This document shows positions 56,033 through 64,000 of a stretch of DNA of 64,000 nucleotides, piece by piece (the first letter of the stretch is position 1; each line of letters opens with the position of its first letter). Under the pieces are notes generated by a model. It worked only from the letters and a program-made list of their open reading frames with translations, did no database searches and had not been told where the DNA came from. Origin of the DNA: CAYSUS01 sp964434165 (GTDB taxonomy: Bacteria; Planctomycetota; Planctomycetia; Pirellulales; Thermoguttaceae); NCBI GenBank assembly GCA_964434165.1, contig CAYSUS010000012.1:1-64000 (forward strand), read 5' to 3'. The position numbers and the translations under genes are program-made.

Positions 56033-56404
56033 GTGACGACGAAGATCCGAATGGTCCTGGCCCTCGACTCGCCGATGCAACGCGAGGCGTTTCGAAAACT
56101 GCTGGCCGACGAGCCGGACATCGAACTGGTTGCGGAAGTCGAAGACGCTGTGGACCTTCTGCTGACTGTCGATCTGACGGGCGTGAACGTGGTTCTGCAC
56201 GGCTGGCCCGAGGAGTCCGGCGAGCTGCCCGGCATTTGCACGCACATCCTCACCGAGTACCCGGATCTCCTGCTGATCGGGATTCCCGCGGACGCGGATC
56301 GGGCGTACGCGTGCCGCCAGATGATCGCCACGACGCCGCTGGCCGCGAAGACCTTGCACGAGATGCTCGCGGAGATCCGACGGTCGGCGTCCCCCGTTCC
56401 GTGA
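56033..56404 (+). CDS. Stand-alone pseudo-receiver protein
   Basis: 123 residues: receiver fold (IRMVLALDSPMQREAF, ELVAEVEDAVDLLL, VVLHGWPEESGE, LLLIGIPADADRAY) but the phosphoacceptor position is His and no output domain follows. RBS GAGGAG before GTG 56033. Probably a phosphorylation-independent partner. Confidence 0.65.
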   Translation: MTTKIRMVLALDSPMQREAFRKLLADEPDIELVAEVEDAVDLLLTVDLTGVNVVLHGWPEESGELPGICTHILTEYPDLLLIGIPADADRAYACRQMIATTPLAAKTLHEMLAEIRRSASPVP

Positions 56405-56513
56405 GAGCCCGCCGGAGCCCGCGAGGGGGAGAAGCCCCCGGCCAACTCCGGTACTCGAAAGCTTGCATCCCCACGACGCGACACCACGGATCCTGAGACC
56501 TGAGGGAAACAGA

Positions 56514-57179
56514 ATGCGCGAGACGATTGCCACAGTGGTTCTGGGCAGCGCGAGGCTTTATCGCGAGGCGATCGCGTGCCGCCTGGCCGCCGAGCCGACC
56601 GTTTGCCTGCTCGGTTCGAGCGCGGAGGTGGGGGAGTTCCTGGCGGCGAGAAGCCGGGGCGTCCCGGACGTCGTGCTGGTCCATTGCCCGGCGGGAGGGC
56701 CGAGCCCTCCGTACGCCGTGGCGGAAGTCGCTGACGCGCTGCCCGAAGCGAGGATTGTCGTGCTTTCACCCCCGCGCGAGGATGGCGAGGTGATGCGGAG
56801 CATTGAGGCCGGTGCGGTGGCATGGCTGGGCGACGACACCGCTTATGAAATCCTCATCAAGACGATCACGGCGGTGCGTCACGGCCGCGCCCCATGCCCG
56901 TCGCGGCTTGTGCGCTGCCTTTTCCGTCGGATGGCGGAGTTCTCGCCTCCGCCGCCCGATCCGGCGTCGCGGCCCGAAGCCGCGTTGACCGCCAGGGAGC
57001 GCGAGGTGGCCCGCCTCGTGGCGAGGGGGCTTGCGAACAAGCAGATCGCGCGTCGGCTGAGCTTGTCGCTGCCGACGATCAAGTCCTACCTCCACTCGTT
57101 GATGAAGAAGCTGGCGGTTCGGCGGCGGCGCGACCTGCTGCACTGGCCGTTCGGCGAACAAACCCTAGGCCGGAACTAG
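56514..57179 (+). CDS. LuxR-family regulator with pseudo-receiver
   Basis: 221 residues. N-terminal receiver-like domain (IATVVLGSARLYREA) lacks the acidic pair (GS instead) and the phosphoacceptor (DVVLVHCPAGG). C-terminal LuxR-type helix-turn-helix intact (LTAREREVARLVARGLANKQIA, LSLPTIKSYLHSLMKKLAV). Likely phosphorylation-independent DNA binding. ATG 56514 with GAGGGA upstream. Confidence 0.78.
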   Translation: MRETIATVVLGSARLYREAIACRLAAEPTVCLLGSSAEVGEFLAARSRGVPDVVLVHCPAGGPSPPYAVAEVADALPEARIVVLSPPREDGEVMRSIEAGAVAWLGDDTAYEILIKTITAVRHGRAPCPSRLVRCLFRRMAEFSPPPPDPASRPEAALTAREREVARLVARGLANKQIARRLSLSLPTIKSYLHSLMKKLAVRRRRDLLHWPFGEQTLGRN

Positions 57180-57263
57180 GGATTGGAGGCATTTCTCGTG
57201 GGTTCGGCAGATGGACTGGACCTTGGACTTCACTTCTCACGATGTTTATTGGGGAATACCGAC

Positions 57264-58154
57264 ATGAACGCCCTCGCATCTCCTCTGGAGCGGCCACGTC
57301 CCATGCGGGTCGCGACACCGCTTAACATAGCGGTCGGTGCGGACCTGGTGTCTCATCGGCGAGGACGCGATTCTGTCGAGCACTCCGCCCGCTCTGACGC
57401 TGCCTCCGATGACACGCTCTACGGGATCGCCGATCGCCGCGAAGATCTCCTGGCCTCGTTCCGCCTGGTCTATGACGCCTACGTCCGTTCCGGACTGACG
57501 GCTCCCAATCCGTTCCGGCTGCGGCTGACGCCTTACCACCTTCTGCCCACGACCGAGGTGTTCACGGCGCGCCGCGCAGGCAGCATCGTCTGCACGATGA
57601 CGTTGGTTCGCGACGGTCGGCTTGGGCTTCCCATGGAGTCGCTGTTTCCGGAACAGGTCGCCTGGCGGCGCGCCGAAGGGATCACGGTGGCCGAGGTCTC
57701 TTGCCTGGCCGACAGCCATCACGACCTGAAGGCCTCGTTCCCGGTCGTGTTCCGCCTGATGGTCCTCCTGGCGCAGTGCGCGAGGACCCGAGGGGTGGAC
57801 GAGTTGCTGATCACGGTGCATCCGCATCACGCGGGGTTCTACGAGCGGTTCTGTGCCTTCCGGCCGATCGGCGAGGCCCGCGTGTATCCGGCGGTCCGCG
57901 ACAAGCCGGCCGTGCCGCTCGCCGTGGACATGGCCAATCTCCGCGAGAACAACCCGCGGGTTCACGGGAGGTTCTTCGGGAAGCCCTACTCCTCCGAGTC
58001 CCTTCGCTACCGGGCTCTGCCCGACGCCGTGCGCGGCGAAATGCGGTTGTTGCTGGAAGCGATCCAGGAGCTGGAGCGCGCCGGGAGCGGGGCGCACGGC
58101 CCCTTCCCCGCGGACCTGCCCGAAGTTGACGAGGAAGTGGCCTTCGCAGCGTGA
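57264..58154 (+). CDS. FeeM-like N-acyl amino acid synthase / PEP-CTERM system acyltransferase, copy 2
   Basis: 296 residues. Same motif order as the copy at 53588 (RLVYDAYVRSGL, PYHLLPTTEVFTAR, CTMTLVRDGRLGLPME, VAEVSCLAD, VHPHHAGFYERFCAFRPIG, RFFGKPYSSESLRYRALP), with an extra 50-residue N-terminus. The two genes flank three regulators. The different leader and spacing suggest separate substrates. ATG 57264. Confidence 0.82.
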   Translation: MNALASPLERPRPMRVATPLNIAVGADLVSHRRGRDSVEHSARSDAASDDTLYGIADRREDLLASFRLVYDAYVRSGLTAPNPFRLRLTPYHLLPTTEVFTARRAGSIVCTMTLVRDGRLGLPMESLFPEQVAWRRAEGITVAEVSCLADSHHDLKASFPVVFRLMVLLAQCARTRGVDELLITVHPHHAGFYERFCAFRPIGEARVYPAVRDKPAVPLAVDMANLRENNPRVHGRFFGKPYSSESLRYRALPDAVRGEMRLLLEAIQELERAGSGAHGPFPADLPEVDEEVAFAA

Positions 58155-58283
58155 GGGCCGCCCGGGCGCGGGGCGCGTTGCGACGCTGCGGGCGGCGTCG
58201 AGACGGCGGGTTCTTCCGCCTGTTCCCGCCCCGGCGAGTGGCTCTCGCCCAAGCCGGGCACCGGCAAGGTAGGGTTGAGTACG

Positions 58284-59408
58284 ATGTGGTCGATCGCCCT
58301 GGAGACTCTGATCGCCGACCGCGGGAAGCTTTTCGCGGCGCTGGTGGGCGTCGTGTTCTCCGTGGTCCTGGTCAACGTGCAAGGCGGCCTCTTCCTGGGG
58401 CTGGTGGGCAGGGCCGGCTTGCTCGTGGATCACGGCGAGGCGGCGATTTGGGTCGGTCACAAGAAGATGCACAACGTCGACTTTCCGCGTGACGTGCCGC
58501 GGCGGTGGATTCAGCGGGTCCGGGGAACGCCCGGGGTCCGCCGGGCCGAGCCGTACCTGGTGGGTTGGGCGGACATGACCCTGCCCAGCGGCGGCTGGGA
58601 GAGCGTCGTGGTGGTGGGCGTCGAGCCGTCGAGCCTGCTGGGAAACGTCTGGAACCTCACGCACGGCCGCGCCGACTCGATCCTGCAGACGGACGGGATC
58701 ATCGTCGATGAGACCGAACTGGCCAAGCTGGAGCACCCGCAGATCGGCGATCTCCGCGAGATCGGAGGGCGCCGCGCCCGCGTGGTCGGAATGAGCCAGG
58801 GGATCATGGGCTTCCTCGTCGCGCCCTACGTGTTCACCACCTACGACAGGGCCGCGGCCTATCTCCGCAAGGACCCGGAGCTCTGTTCGTACTTCCTCGT
58901 CCAGCTCGAGCCAGGGGTGGATCCGCTGGCCGTGTGCGAGGCCATCCGCCGACGCGTGCCCGACGTCGAAGCCTACCCCAAGGAGGAGTACAGCCGCATC
59001 TCGGTGGACTTCTGGATGACGCGGACGGGCATGGGGATCAGTTTCGGCGCGGCCACGCTGCTGGGACTGCTCGTGGGACTGGTCATGGTAGGGCAGACGC
59101 TCTATGCGATGGTGCTCGACCGCCTCGAGGAGTTCGGCACGCTCAAGGCGCTCGGCGCCAACGAAGGACAGATCTACTCGATGCTGCTCGTGCAGGCGTT
59201 CACGATGACCGTGGTCGGCTCCGCGATCGGGCTGGGGCTCGTGGCGTTCATCCAGGACGCGTGCAGCTCGCCGAAGGCGCCGATCGTGATCCCCGCATGG
59301 CTCTCGCTGGGAAGCTGCTGCCTGGTCCTGGCGATCTGCCTGATCGCCTCCCTGCTGCCGTACATGCGCGTCCGCAAGGTTGACCCGCTGACCGTGCTTC
59401 AGTCATGA
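58284..59408 (+). CDS. ABC transporter permease, FtsX/MacB type (DevC-like)
   Basis: 374 residues with one N-terminal membrane segment (KLFAALVGVVFSVVLVNVQGG), a large extracytoplasmic domain with the MacB-like motif (RVRGTPGVRRAEPYLVGWADM) and three C-terminal segments (GAATLLGLLVGLVMVGQTL ..., VVGSAIGLGLVAFIQ, CCLVLAICLIASLLP). ATG 58284; TTG 58275 possible. Overlaps the ATPase start by ATGA. Resembles DevC of cyanobacterial glycolipid exporters. Confidence 0.83.
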   Translation: MWSIALETLIADRGKLFAALVGVVFSVVLVNVQGGLFLGLVGRAGLLVDHGEAAIWVGHKKMHNVDFPRDVPRRWIQRVRGTPGVRRAEPYLVGWADMTLPSGGWESVVVVGVEPSSLLGNVWNLTHGRADSILQTDGIIVDETELAKLEHPQIGDLREIGGRRARVVGMSQGIMGFLVAPYVFTTYDRAAAYLRKDPELCSYFLVQLEPGVDPLAVCEAIRRRVPDVEAYPKEEYSRISVDFWMTRTGMGISFGAATLLGLLVGLVMVGQTLYAMVLDRLEEFGTLKALGANEGQIYSMLLVQAFTMTVVGSAIGLGLVAFIQDACSSPKAPIVIPAWLSLGSCCLVLAICLIASLLPYMRVRKVDPLTVLQS

Positions 59409-60154
59409 CCCGCACTCCGTCCACGATCGTTCGCCCCGACTGCGCCGTCCGCGTCCAGGGCGTGCGCAAGGCGTATCGCCGCGGCTCCACGCTCACGACG
59501 GTCCTCGACGGCGTCGATCTGGAGGTGCGCCGCGGCCAGTGCGTGTATCTGGCGGGGCCCTCGGGCAGCGGCAAGACCACGCTGCTTTCGATCCTCGGCT
59601 GCATCCTCTCCGCCGACGAGGGTGGCGTGGAGATCGCCGGGCGCGACGTTCTCGACATGACGCCCGCCGAGCGAACAGTCCTGCGACGCGACTCGATCGG
59701 CTTCGTATTCCAGCGGTTCCACCTGATTCGCGGCCTGAGCGCCTTGAAGAACGTGTGCGTGCCGCTGGTCCTTCGCGGTGCGTCGCATCGCAGCGCGCGG
59801 AAGCGCGCGGCGGAGCTGCTCGACGCCGTGGGGCTGGCCGACAAGGGGTCGTCGCCGCCCCACCGGCTGAGCGCCGGGCAGTGCCAGCGCGTGGCACTGG
59901 CGCGGGCGCTGGTGGGCGATCCGGAGCTGATTCTGGCCGACGAGCCCACGGCCTCGCTCGACGCGGTCAACGGCGTCGAGGCGATGAAGCTCCTTCGGCG
60001 CCTGACCACGGAGCGAGGAAAGACCCTGGTCGTCGTCACGCACGACCAGCGGATCTTCCGCTTCGCCGACCAGGTGCTGTGGCTGGAGAACGGCCGCGTC
60101 GTCGATACCCGGCATTCGGCCTACGCGGCGCAGGCCCATTCGCAAGTGAACTGA
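59405..60154 (+). CDS. ABC transporter ATP-binding protein (DevA/LolD-like)
   Basis: 249 residues. Walker A GPSGSGKTTL, Q-loop FQRFHLIRGLS, signature LSAGQCQRVALARAL, Walker B ILADEPTAS, H-loop VVVTHDQR. Powers the FtsX-type permease encoded immediately upstream. Confidence 0.93.
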   Translation: MTRTPSTIVRPDCAVRVQGVRKAYRRGSTLTTVLDGVDLEVRRGQCVYLAGPSGSGKTTLLSILGCILSADEGGVEIAGRDVLDMTPAERTVLRRDSIGFVFQRFHLIRGLSALKNVCVPLVLRGASHRSARKRAAELLDAVGLADKGSSPPHRLSAGQCQRVALARALVGDPELILADEPTASLDAVNGVEAMKLLRRLTTERGKTLVVVTHDQRIFRFADQVLWLENGRVVDTRHSAYAAQAHSQVN

Positions 60155-60169
60155 CGGGAGTGCCCGATC

Positions 60170-61273
60170 ATGACCAAGTTTTTCGCTTTGGTGGCCGGTA
60201 TCGCCCTGGTGGTCGTGCTGGGCTTCGTGATCGACGCCCAGTCGCGCGTGCCGGTCGTGCGCCAGGAGATCCCGGCCGGCGAGTACGGGATCTACGCGGC
60301 CGGTCGCATCGAGGGAACCAGCCCGGAGATCGAGCTGCGACCTCAGCTCGCGGGGCGCGTCGAGGAGGTGCTCGTGGAGGAAGGGCAGTTCGTGACCCGG
60401 GGACAGCCCCTCCTGCGCCTGGACGCGCAGGAGTACACGCACGAAGTGGCCCTGGCTGAGGCCCAGCTCGCGCTCGCCCAGGCGCAACTGGAGCGGCTGG
60501 TGAACGGAGCCCGACCGCAAGAGATCTCCGAGGCCGAGGCCCTTCACCGGGCGAAGGCGGCGGAGCTCGACCTGGCCCATCGTGCCCTGGAGCGCACGAG
60601 CAAGCTTCACGCCACGCAGTCCACGACGCAGCAGCGTCTGGACGAGGATCGCATCCGCGTCGAGACCCTGTCGTCCGAGCTGGCCGCCGCCAGGGCCCGC
60701 GTGGACCTGCTCAAGGCCGGCGCCCGGCAGGACGAGGTCCGCATCGAGCAGGCCCGCGTGCGCTCGGCCCGGGCGCGGCTCGACCTGGCGCGGCTGCAAA
60801 ACGATCGGGCCGAGCTTCGCGCCCCGTGCGACGGACAGATACTCGAGGTCGATGCGGCCATCGGCGAGCTGACGGGGCCCGACGCGCAGCAGCCCGTGGT
60901 CGTGTTGGCCGATACCAGCAGCACGCACGTCCGCGCGTTCGTCGAGGAGCTCGACGCGCCCCGGGTGGAAGTCGGCATGTCGGCCTCCGTCGTGACCGAC
61001 GGGATGCCTGGGTGCGAGTTCCGCGGGCGCGTCTATCGCGTCAGCCCCCGCATGCAGCGCAAGGAGCTGTGGAGCGACCGGCCCTCGGAGCGCTTCGACA
61101 CCAAGACCCGCGAGGTGTGGATCGCCCTGGAGGAGGAAGAGGAACCGCTCGTCGTGGGGCTTCGCGTGGACGTGCTGATCGATCCCCGCTCCGGCCCGTC
61201 GGCCGAGCCCGAGGGCCCCAGGGACGAAGCCGGGCGGAGCCCTCCCGACCCCGCGCCGGAGAGCGCCTCATGA
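60170..61273 (+). CDS. HlyD-family periplasmic adaptor (DevB-like)
   Basis: 367 residues. N-terminal membrane anchor (FFALVAGIALVVVLGFVIDA), a lipoyl-type half motif (AGRVEEVLVEEGQFVTRGQPLLRLDAQEY), a long coiled-coil hairpin (60450-60800) and the return half (LRAPCDGQILEVDAAIGELTG) plus beta-barrel. Membrane fusion protein linking the ABC transporter to an outer-membrane channel. Stop overlaps the next start (ATGA). No TolC-like gene in the window. Confidence 0.85.
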   Translation: MTKFFALVAGIALVVVLGFVIDAQSRVPVVRQEIPAGEYGIYAAGRIEGTSPEIELRPQLAGRVEEVLVEEGQFVTRGQPLLRLDAQEYTHEVALAEAQLALAQAQLERLVNGARPQEISEAEALHRAKAAELDLAHRALERTSKLHATQSTTQQRLDEDRIRVETLSSELAAARARVDLLKAGARQDEVRIEQARVRSARARLDLARLQNDRAELRAPCDGQILEVDAAIGELTGPDAQQPVVVLADTSSTHVRAFVEELDAPRVEVGMSASVVTDGMPGCEFRGRVYRVSPRMQRKELWSDRPSERFDTKTREVWIALEEEEEPLVVGLRVDVLIDPRSGPSAEPEGPRDEAGRSPPDPAPESAS

Positions 61274-62385
61274 GCTCGGGCGACGTGCAGGAATCGCCGC
61301 AGGCGCTGCCCTCCGAGGCGCGGGACGACATCCTTCGCGCCGCGGTACTGGCGCCCACGCCCGACAACAACCAGCCGTGGCAATTCGCCTGGCAGGAGAA
61401 CCGGCTGCTGGTGTTTCTCGATCCGGGCCGGGCCTTGCCGTCGGACGTCCACAGCATGTTCGACCTGATGGGGATTGGCGCCGCCGTGGAGAACGCCGGC
61501 ATCGCCGCACGGTGGCACGGCCATCGCGGGGAGGTGACGTGCGAGCTTCCGTCCGCGGCGGAGGCGTCGTCCGCGGGGCCGCGGCTGGCAGCGTCCGTGC
61601 GGTTCGAGCCCGGCGCCGAGCGCGACCCGCTCCGCGACGCCCTGGAGACCCGCTGCACGAACCGGAAGCTCTACTCGTCGAAACCTCTTGAGGAGGAGGT
61701 GCTCGCGGAGTTGGCCCGGTCGGTCGCGGGTTTCGGCAGCGTGCAGTTGGAGTGGATCGCGGATCGCAAGGGGATCCGCGCCTTTGCCAAGGTGGTCGCG
61801 GCCAGCGACCGCTTCCGATTCGGCTACGAGCCGTTTCACAAGGAGATCTTCCGGCAGTTGCGCTTTTCCGCACGCGAGGCGGAACAGACGCGTGACGGGC
61901 TCGACGTGCGCACGCTGGAGCTTCCCCCCAGCGCCGCGCTGATGCTTCGGGTGCTACGTCCCTGGAACCGCATGCGCTGGCTCCAGCGCCTAGGGTTGGG
62001 GGGGCTGCTGACGATCCCCTCCCGGCTCTCGGTGTGGAAGAGCGGGGCCGTGGGCGTGCTTTCCGTGGCCGAGGCGGAGGCGGCCCAGTATCTGGAGGGC
62101 GGACGTGCGCTGGAGCGCATTTGGCTTGCGGCCCAGCGCAACGGCATTGCGCTTCAGCCCCTGGGCAGCCTGGCCATCTTCCTCGCCCAACTGCTGCAAC
62201 TCGACGGCCGCAATCTCACCCCCAGCCACCAGGCCCTTGCCGCCCGGCTTGCCCAACGCCTGACGGAACTGGTACCATCAATGGAAGGGCGGACGCTTCT
62301 GATGCTCTTCCGTTTGGGCCGTGCGGCCGACCCCCGCGTGCGTTCCCTGCGACGTCCGGTCGAGCACGTGATCCGGCAGGCGTAG
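61270..62385 (+). CDS. Nitroreductase-like flavoprotein
   Basis: 371 residues with FMN-fold elements: ILRAAVLAPTPDNNQPWQF, VHSMFDLMGIGAAVENA, RCTNRKLYSSKPL and GGRALERIWLAAQRNGIALQPLG. It is coupled to the adaptor gene by ATGA and followed by a ThiF-like gene. A ThiF-nitroreductase pairing is seen as a fusion in Mycobacterium tuberculosis Rv1355c (from memory). It may install an oxidation or reduction on the metabolite handled here. Confidence 0.75.
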   Translation: MSSGDVQESPQALPSEARDDILRAAVLAPTPDNNQPWQFAWQENRLLVFLDPGRALPSDVHSMFDLMGIGAAVENAGIAARWHGHRGEVTCELPSAAEASSAGPRLAASVRFEPGAERDPLRDALETRCTNRKLYSSKPLEEEVLAELARSVAGFGSVQLEWIADRKGIRAFAKVVAASDRFRFGYEPFHKEIFRQLRFSAREAEQTRDGLDVRTLELPPSAALMLRVLRPWNRMRWLQRLGLGGLLTIPSRLSVWKSGAVGVLSVAEAEAAQYLEGGRALERIWLAAQRNGIALQPLGSLAIFLAQLLQLDGRNLTPSHQALAARLAQRLTELVPSMEGRTLLMLFRLGRAADPRVRSLRRPVEHVIRQA

Positions 62386-62440
62386 CAGGCGCGCGCTCCA
62401 TCTGTGGCCGAGTCCATCGTGGCAGCGGGGAATCGACCGG

Positions 62441-63373
62441 ATGCAACCGTCCGACGAGACGACGTGCAGCGGCGCAGCCGACTGGTCCTACGCCGAGGCT
62501 TTCGCGCGCAACCTGGGCCTCATCGGGCCCGAGGAGCAGGAGCGGCTCCGCACCAGCCGGGTGGCCATCGTGGGGATGGGCGGCGTCGGGGGGATTCATC
62601 TCGTCACGCTCACGCGCCTGGGCGTCGGGCGGTTCACGATCGCCGACTTCGACACGTTCGAAACGGCCAACTTCAACCGCCAGTTCGGGGCGACGACCCG
62701 GGCGCTGGGCCGCAACAAGGCGGACGTGATGGCCGAGGAGGCCCGCGCGATCAACCCCGAACTGGATCTGACCGTCCTCCGCGAGCCGATCGGTCCGGAC
62801 AATGTGGCCGCGTTTCTCGACGGGGCCGACCTGCTCATCGACGGGATCGACTTCTTCAGCATCGGCGCCCGACGGCTCGTGTTTCGCGAGTCCGCGGCGC
62901 GCGGCCTGTGGGCGATCACGGCCGGGCCCGTGGGCATGGGCACGGCGTGGCTTTCCTTCGATCCGCAGGGGATGGGCTTCGACCAGTACTTCGACCTCCG
63001 CGAAGGCATGGACCGGCTCGACCAGATCATCGCCTTTGCCGTGGGTCTTTCGCCCCGATCGGTGCACCTGAAGTACCTCGATCTTTCGCGCGTCGATCTT
63101 TCCTCCGGTGCGGCGCCTTCGGTGGGGCTCGCCTGCCAGCTCTCGGCCGGCGTGGCGGCCGCGGAGTCGGTGAAGATCCTGCTGGGCCGCGGCGGACTGC
63201 GCCCGGCGCCGTGTTACTCCCAGTTCGACGCGTACCGCGGCATCCTGCGGACAGGCCGTCTGTTCGGCGGGAACCGGCATCCCATGCAGCGCCTGAAGCG
63301 GTCGATCCTCCGGCGGCGGATGATTCAGCTCGGCTACCGACCCGAGTCGGATGAAGAGCGGCAGGAGCCTTGA
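62441..63373 (+). CDS. ThiF/E1-like adenylyltransferase, second copy
   Basis: 310 residues. Nucleotide loop VAIVGMGGVGGIHLV, D in IADFDTFETANFNRQFG, K in LGRNKADVM, and DGIDFFSIGARRL. Zinc-binding CxxC pairs and a clear thioester cysteine are absent. It differs strongly from the ThiF-like protein encoded at 11255. Adjacent to the nitroreductase-like gene, it likely adenylates a carboxylate in the same pathway. Confidence 0.82.
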   Translation: MQPSDETTCSGAADWSYAEAFARNLGLIGPEEQERLRTSRVAIVGMGGVGGIHLVTLTRLGVGRFTIADFDTFETANFNRQFGATTRALGRNKADVMAEEARAINPELDLTVLREPIGPDNVAAFLDGADLLIDGIDFFSIGARRLVFRESAARGLWAITAGPVGMGTAWLSFDPQGMGFDQYFDLREGMDRLDQIIAFAVGLSPRSVHLKYLDLSRVDLSSGAAPSVGLACQLSAGVAAAESVKILLGRGGLRPAPCYSQFDAYRGILRTGRLFGGNRHPMQRLKRSILRRRMIQLGYRPESDEERQEP

Positions 63374-63694
63374 ACGTCTGCCGGGCGCTGCTTGCCGGGC
63401 CGCGTGCGATGCACGCGCGAAGCCAGACCCGCACCCGAAAGCCATGAATCGAGCCTGAGGGGGCGCGGCCGCCCCGGACGCGGAGCTTCGCCCCGGGGAG
63501 CGACCGGGGAATTTCTTCCCCGCCTCCGAAGGCCAATTCCTTGACACCCCGGAGGCAAATGCTAGAAAGAAGTTGCTCTTCAAGGACGGACTCTTCTGCC
63601 GATGGTTGGGCTTCGACGGGTCTGGCCTGCTCGTCTTCGGACGTGCGTCGGGCCGGCGACACTGCTTTGTCTCGCAACTCCGAGGAGGTTCGAC
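63374..63694. promoter_or_regulatory. 321-bp intergenic region before the last gene
   Basis: Contains the promoter at 63541-63568. No gene seen. Confidence 0.4.
63541..63568 (+). promoter_or_regulatory. Predicted promoter
   Basis: TTGACA (63541-63546), 16-bp spacer, TAGAAA (63563-63568), upstream of the secreted-protein gene at 63695. Confidence 0.6.
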
Positions 63695-64000
63695 ATGGTC
63701 CGATCCGCGATCCGTTGCGGCTGCGTCCTGCTGGCAGCTTCGCTTCTGGGCGACCTCACCCTGGCACCGGGCGTCGCGGCGAACGTGCGAGTCGCCGGAC
63801 AGCCCCCACTGAACAGCCCCGGCCTCGGGGATCTTCAGGCCGCTCTGGACGGCCTGACCGGGGCTGCGGACCCGGCCCCCGCAAATCGGATCGGGATCGC
63901 CGCCTCGGTGATCTCCGACGCGGTCTTCCCCGTCCCCACGTACTTCACCGCGACCTACCTGTTCCAGGAGGCCGCCTTCCAGGACACGAACGTGCTGGGG
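63695..64000 (+). CDS. Secreted protein, N-terminal part (cut by window end)
   Basis: 102 residues visible, open at the window edge. ATG 63695 with GAGGAGG at 63682-63688. Signal peptide (CVLLAASLLGDLTLAPGVAAN), then a Pro/Ala-rich beginning of the mature protein (QPPLNSPGLGDLQAALDGLT). Family cannot be named; a PEP-CTERM or surface protein is possible in this genome. Confidence 0.7.
   Translation, partial: MVRSAIRCGCVLLAASLLGDLTLAPGVAANVRVAGQPPLNSPGLGDLQAALDGLTGAADPAPANRIGIAASVISDAVFPVPTYFTATYLFQEAAFQDTNVLG

Overview
The window is high-GC, densely coded bacterial chromosome. It most likely comes from a member of the Planctomycetota or a close relative. The evidence is indirect: proteins with PEP-CTERM sorting tails or their companions, FeeM/exosortase-type acyltransferases, secreted beta-helix and glycosidase-like proteins, and a tmRNA whose tag reads AEDNLVLAA. 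No rRNA, convincing tRNA, CRISPR array or intact phage is visible. Both edges cut genes or remnants.

Left part (1-9440): a methyltransferase remnant, then a metal-homeostasis island. It holds a Fur/Zur-family repressor, a SufE-like protein, an FmdB-like protein, a COG0523 (CobW) GTPase, a small membrane protein, a FAD oxidoreductase, a DksA paralogue with half its zinc-finger cysteines replaced, a FeoB-like transporter and three unknown genes. Three promoters share the pattern TGCA-N13-TGCA, two of them overlapping the -10 box at the same distance from the start codon. I read this as a zinc- (or iron-) starvation regulon controlled by the local Fur-family protein.

9560-12700: a BrnT-like remnant, then a three-gene module (unknown protein, JAMM peptidase, E1/ThiF-like enzyme) resembling bacterial ubiquitin-like pathways, then a small unknown gene and a dinB fragment. 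12692-29107: a large chemosensory and two-component locus (HD-GYP regulator; CheA-REC, CheW, MCP with a zinc-binding CZB domain, CheB, CheR; three further kinase/receiver proteins, one carrying two complete kinase cores). No flagellar genes are present, so a non-motility output is likely.

29108-46600: housekeeping and accessory genes. These include a MITE-like remnant of a REP-associated transposase, secreted carbohydrate-type proteins and a PEP-CTERM protein, a ferredoxin, a YhdH-type reductase, archease with RtcB RNA ligase, two PEBP proteins, a DUF434 protein, ssrA, uppP, a TIM-barrel isomerase and a metallo-beta-lactamase nuclease. 46595-63373: an O-antigen-ligase/giant TPR operon faces a cluster with two FeeM-like N-acyl amino acid synthases, three atypical regulators, a DevBCA-like ABC exporter, a nitroreductase-like protein and a second ThiF enzyme. 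That cluster is a candidate pathway for making, tailoring and exporting an acylated metabolite. The window ends in the start of another secreted protein.
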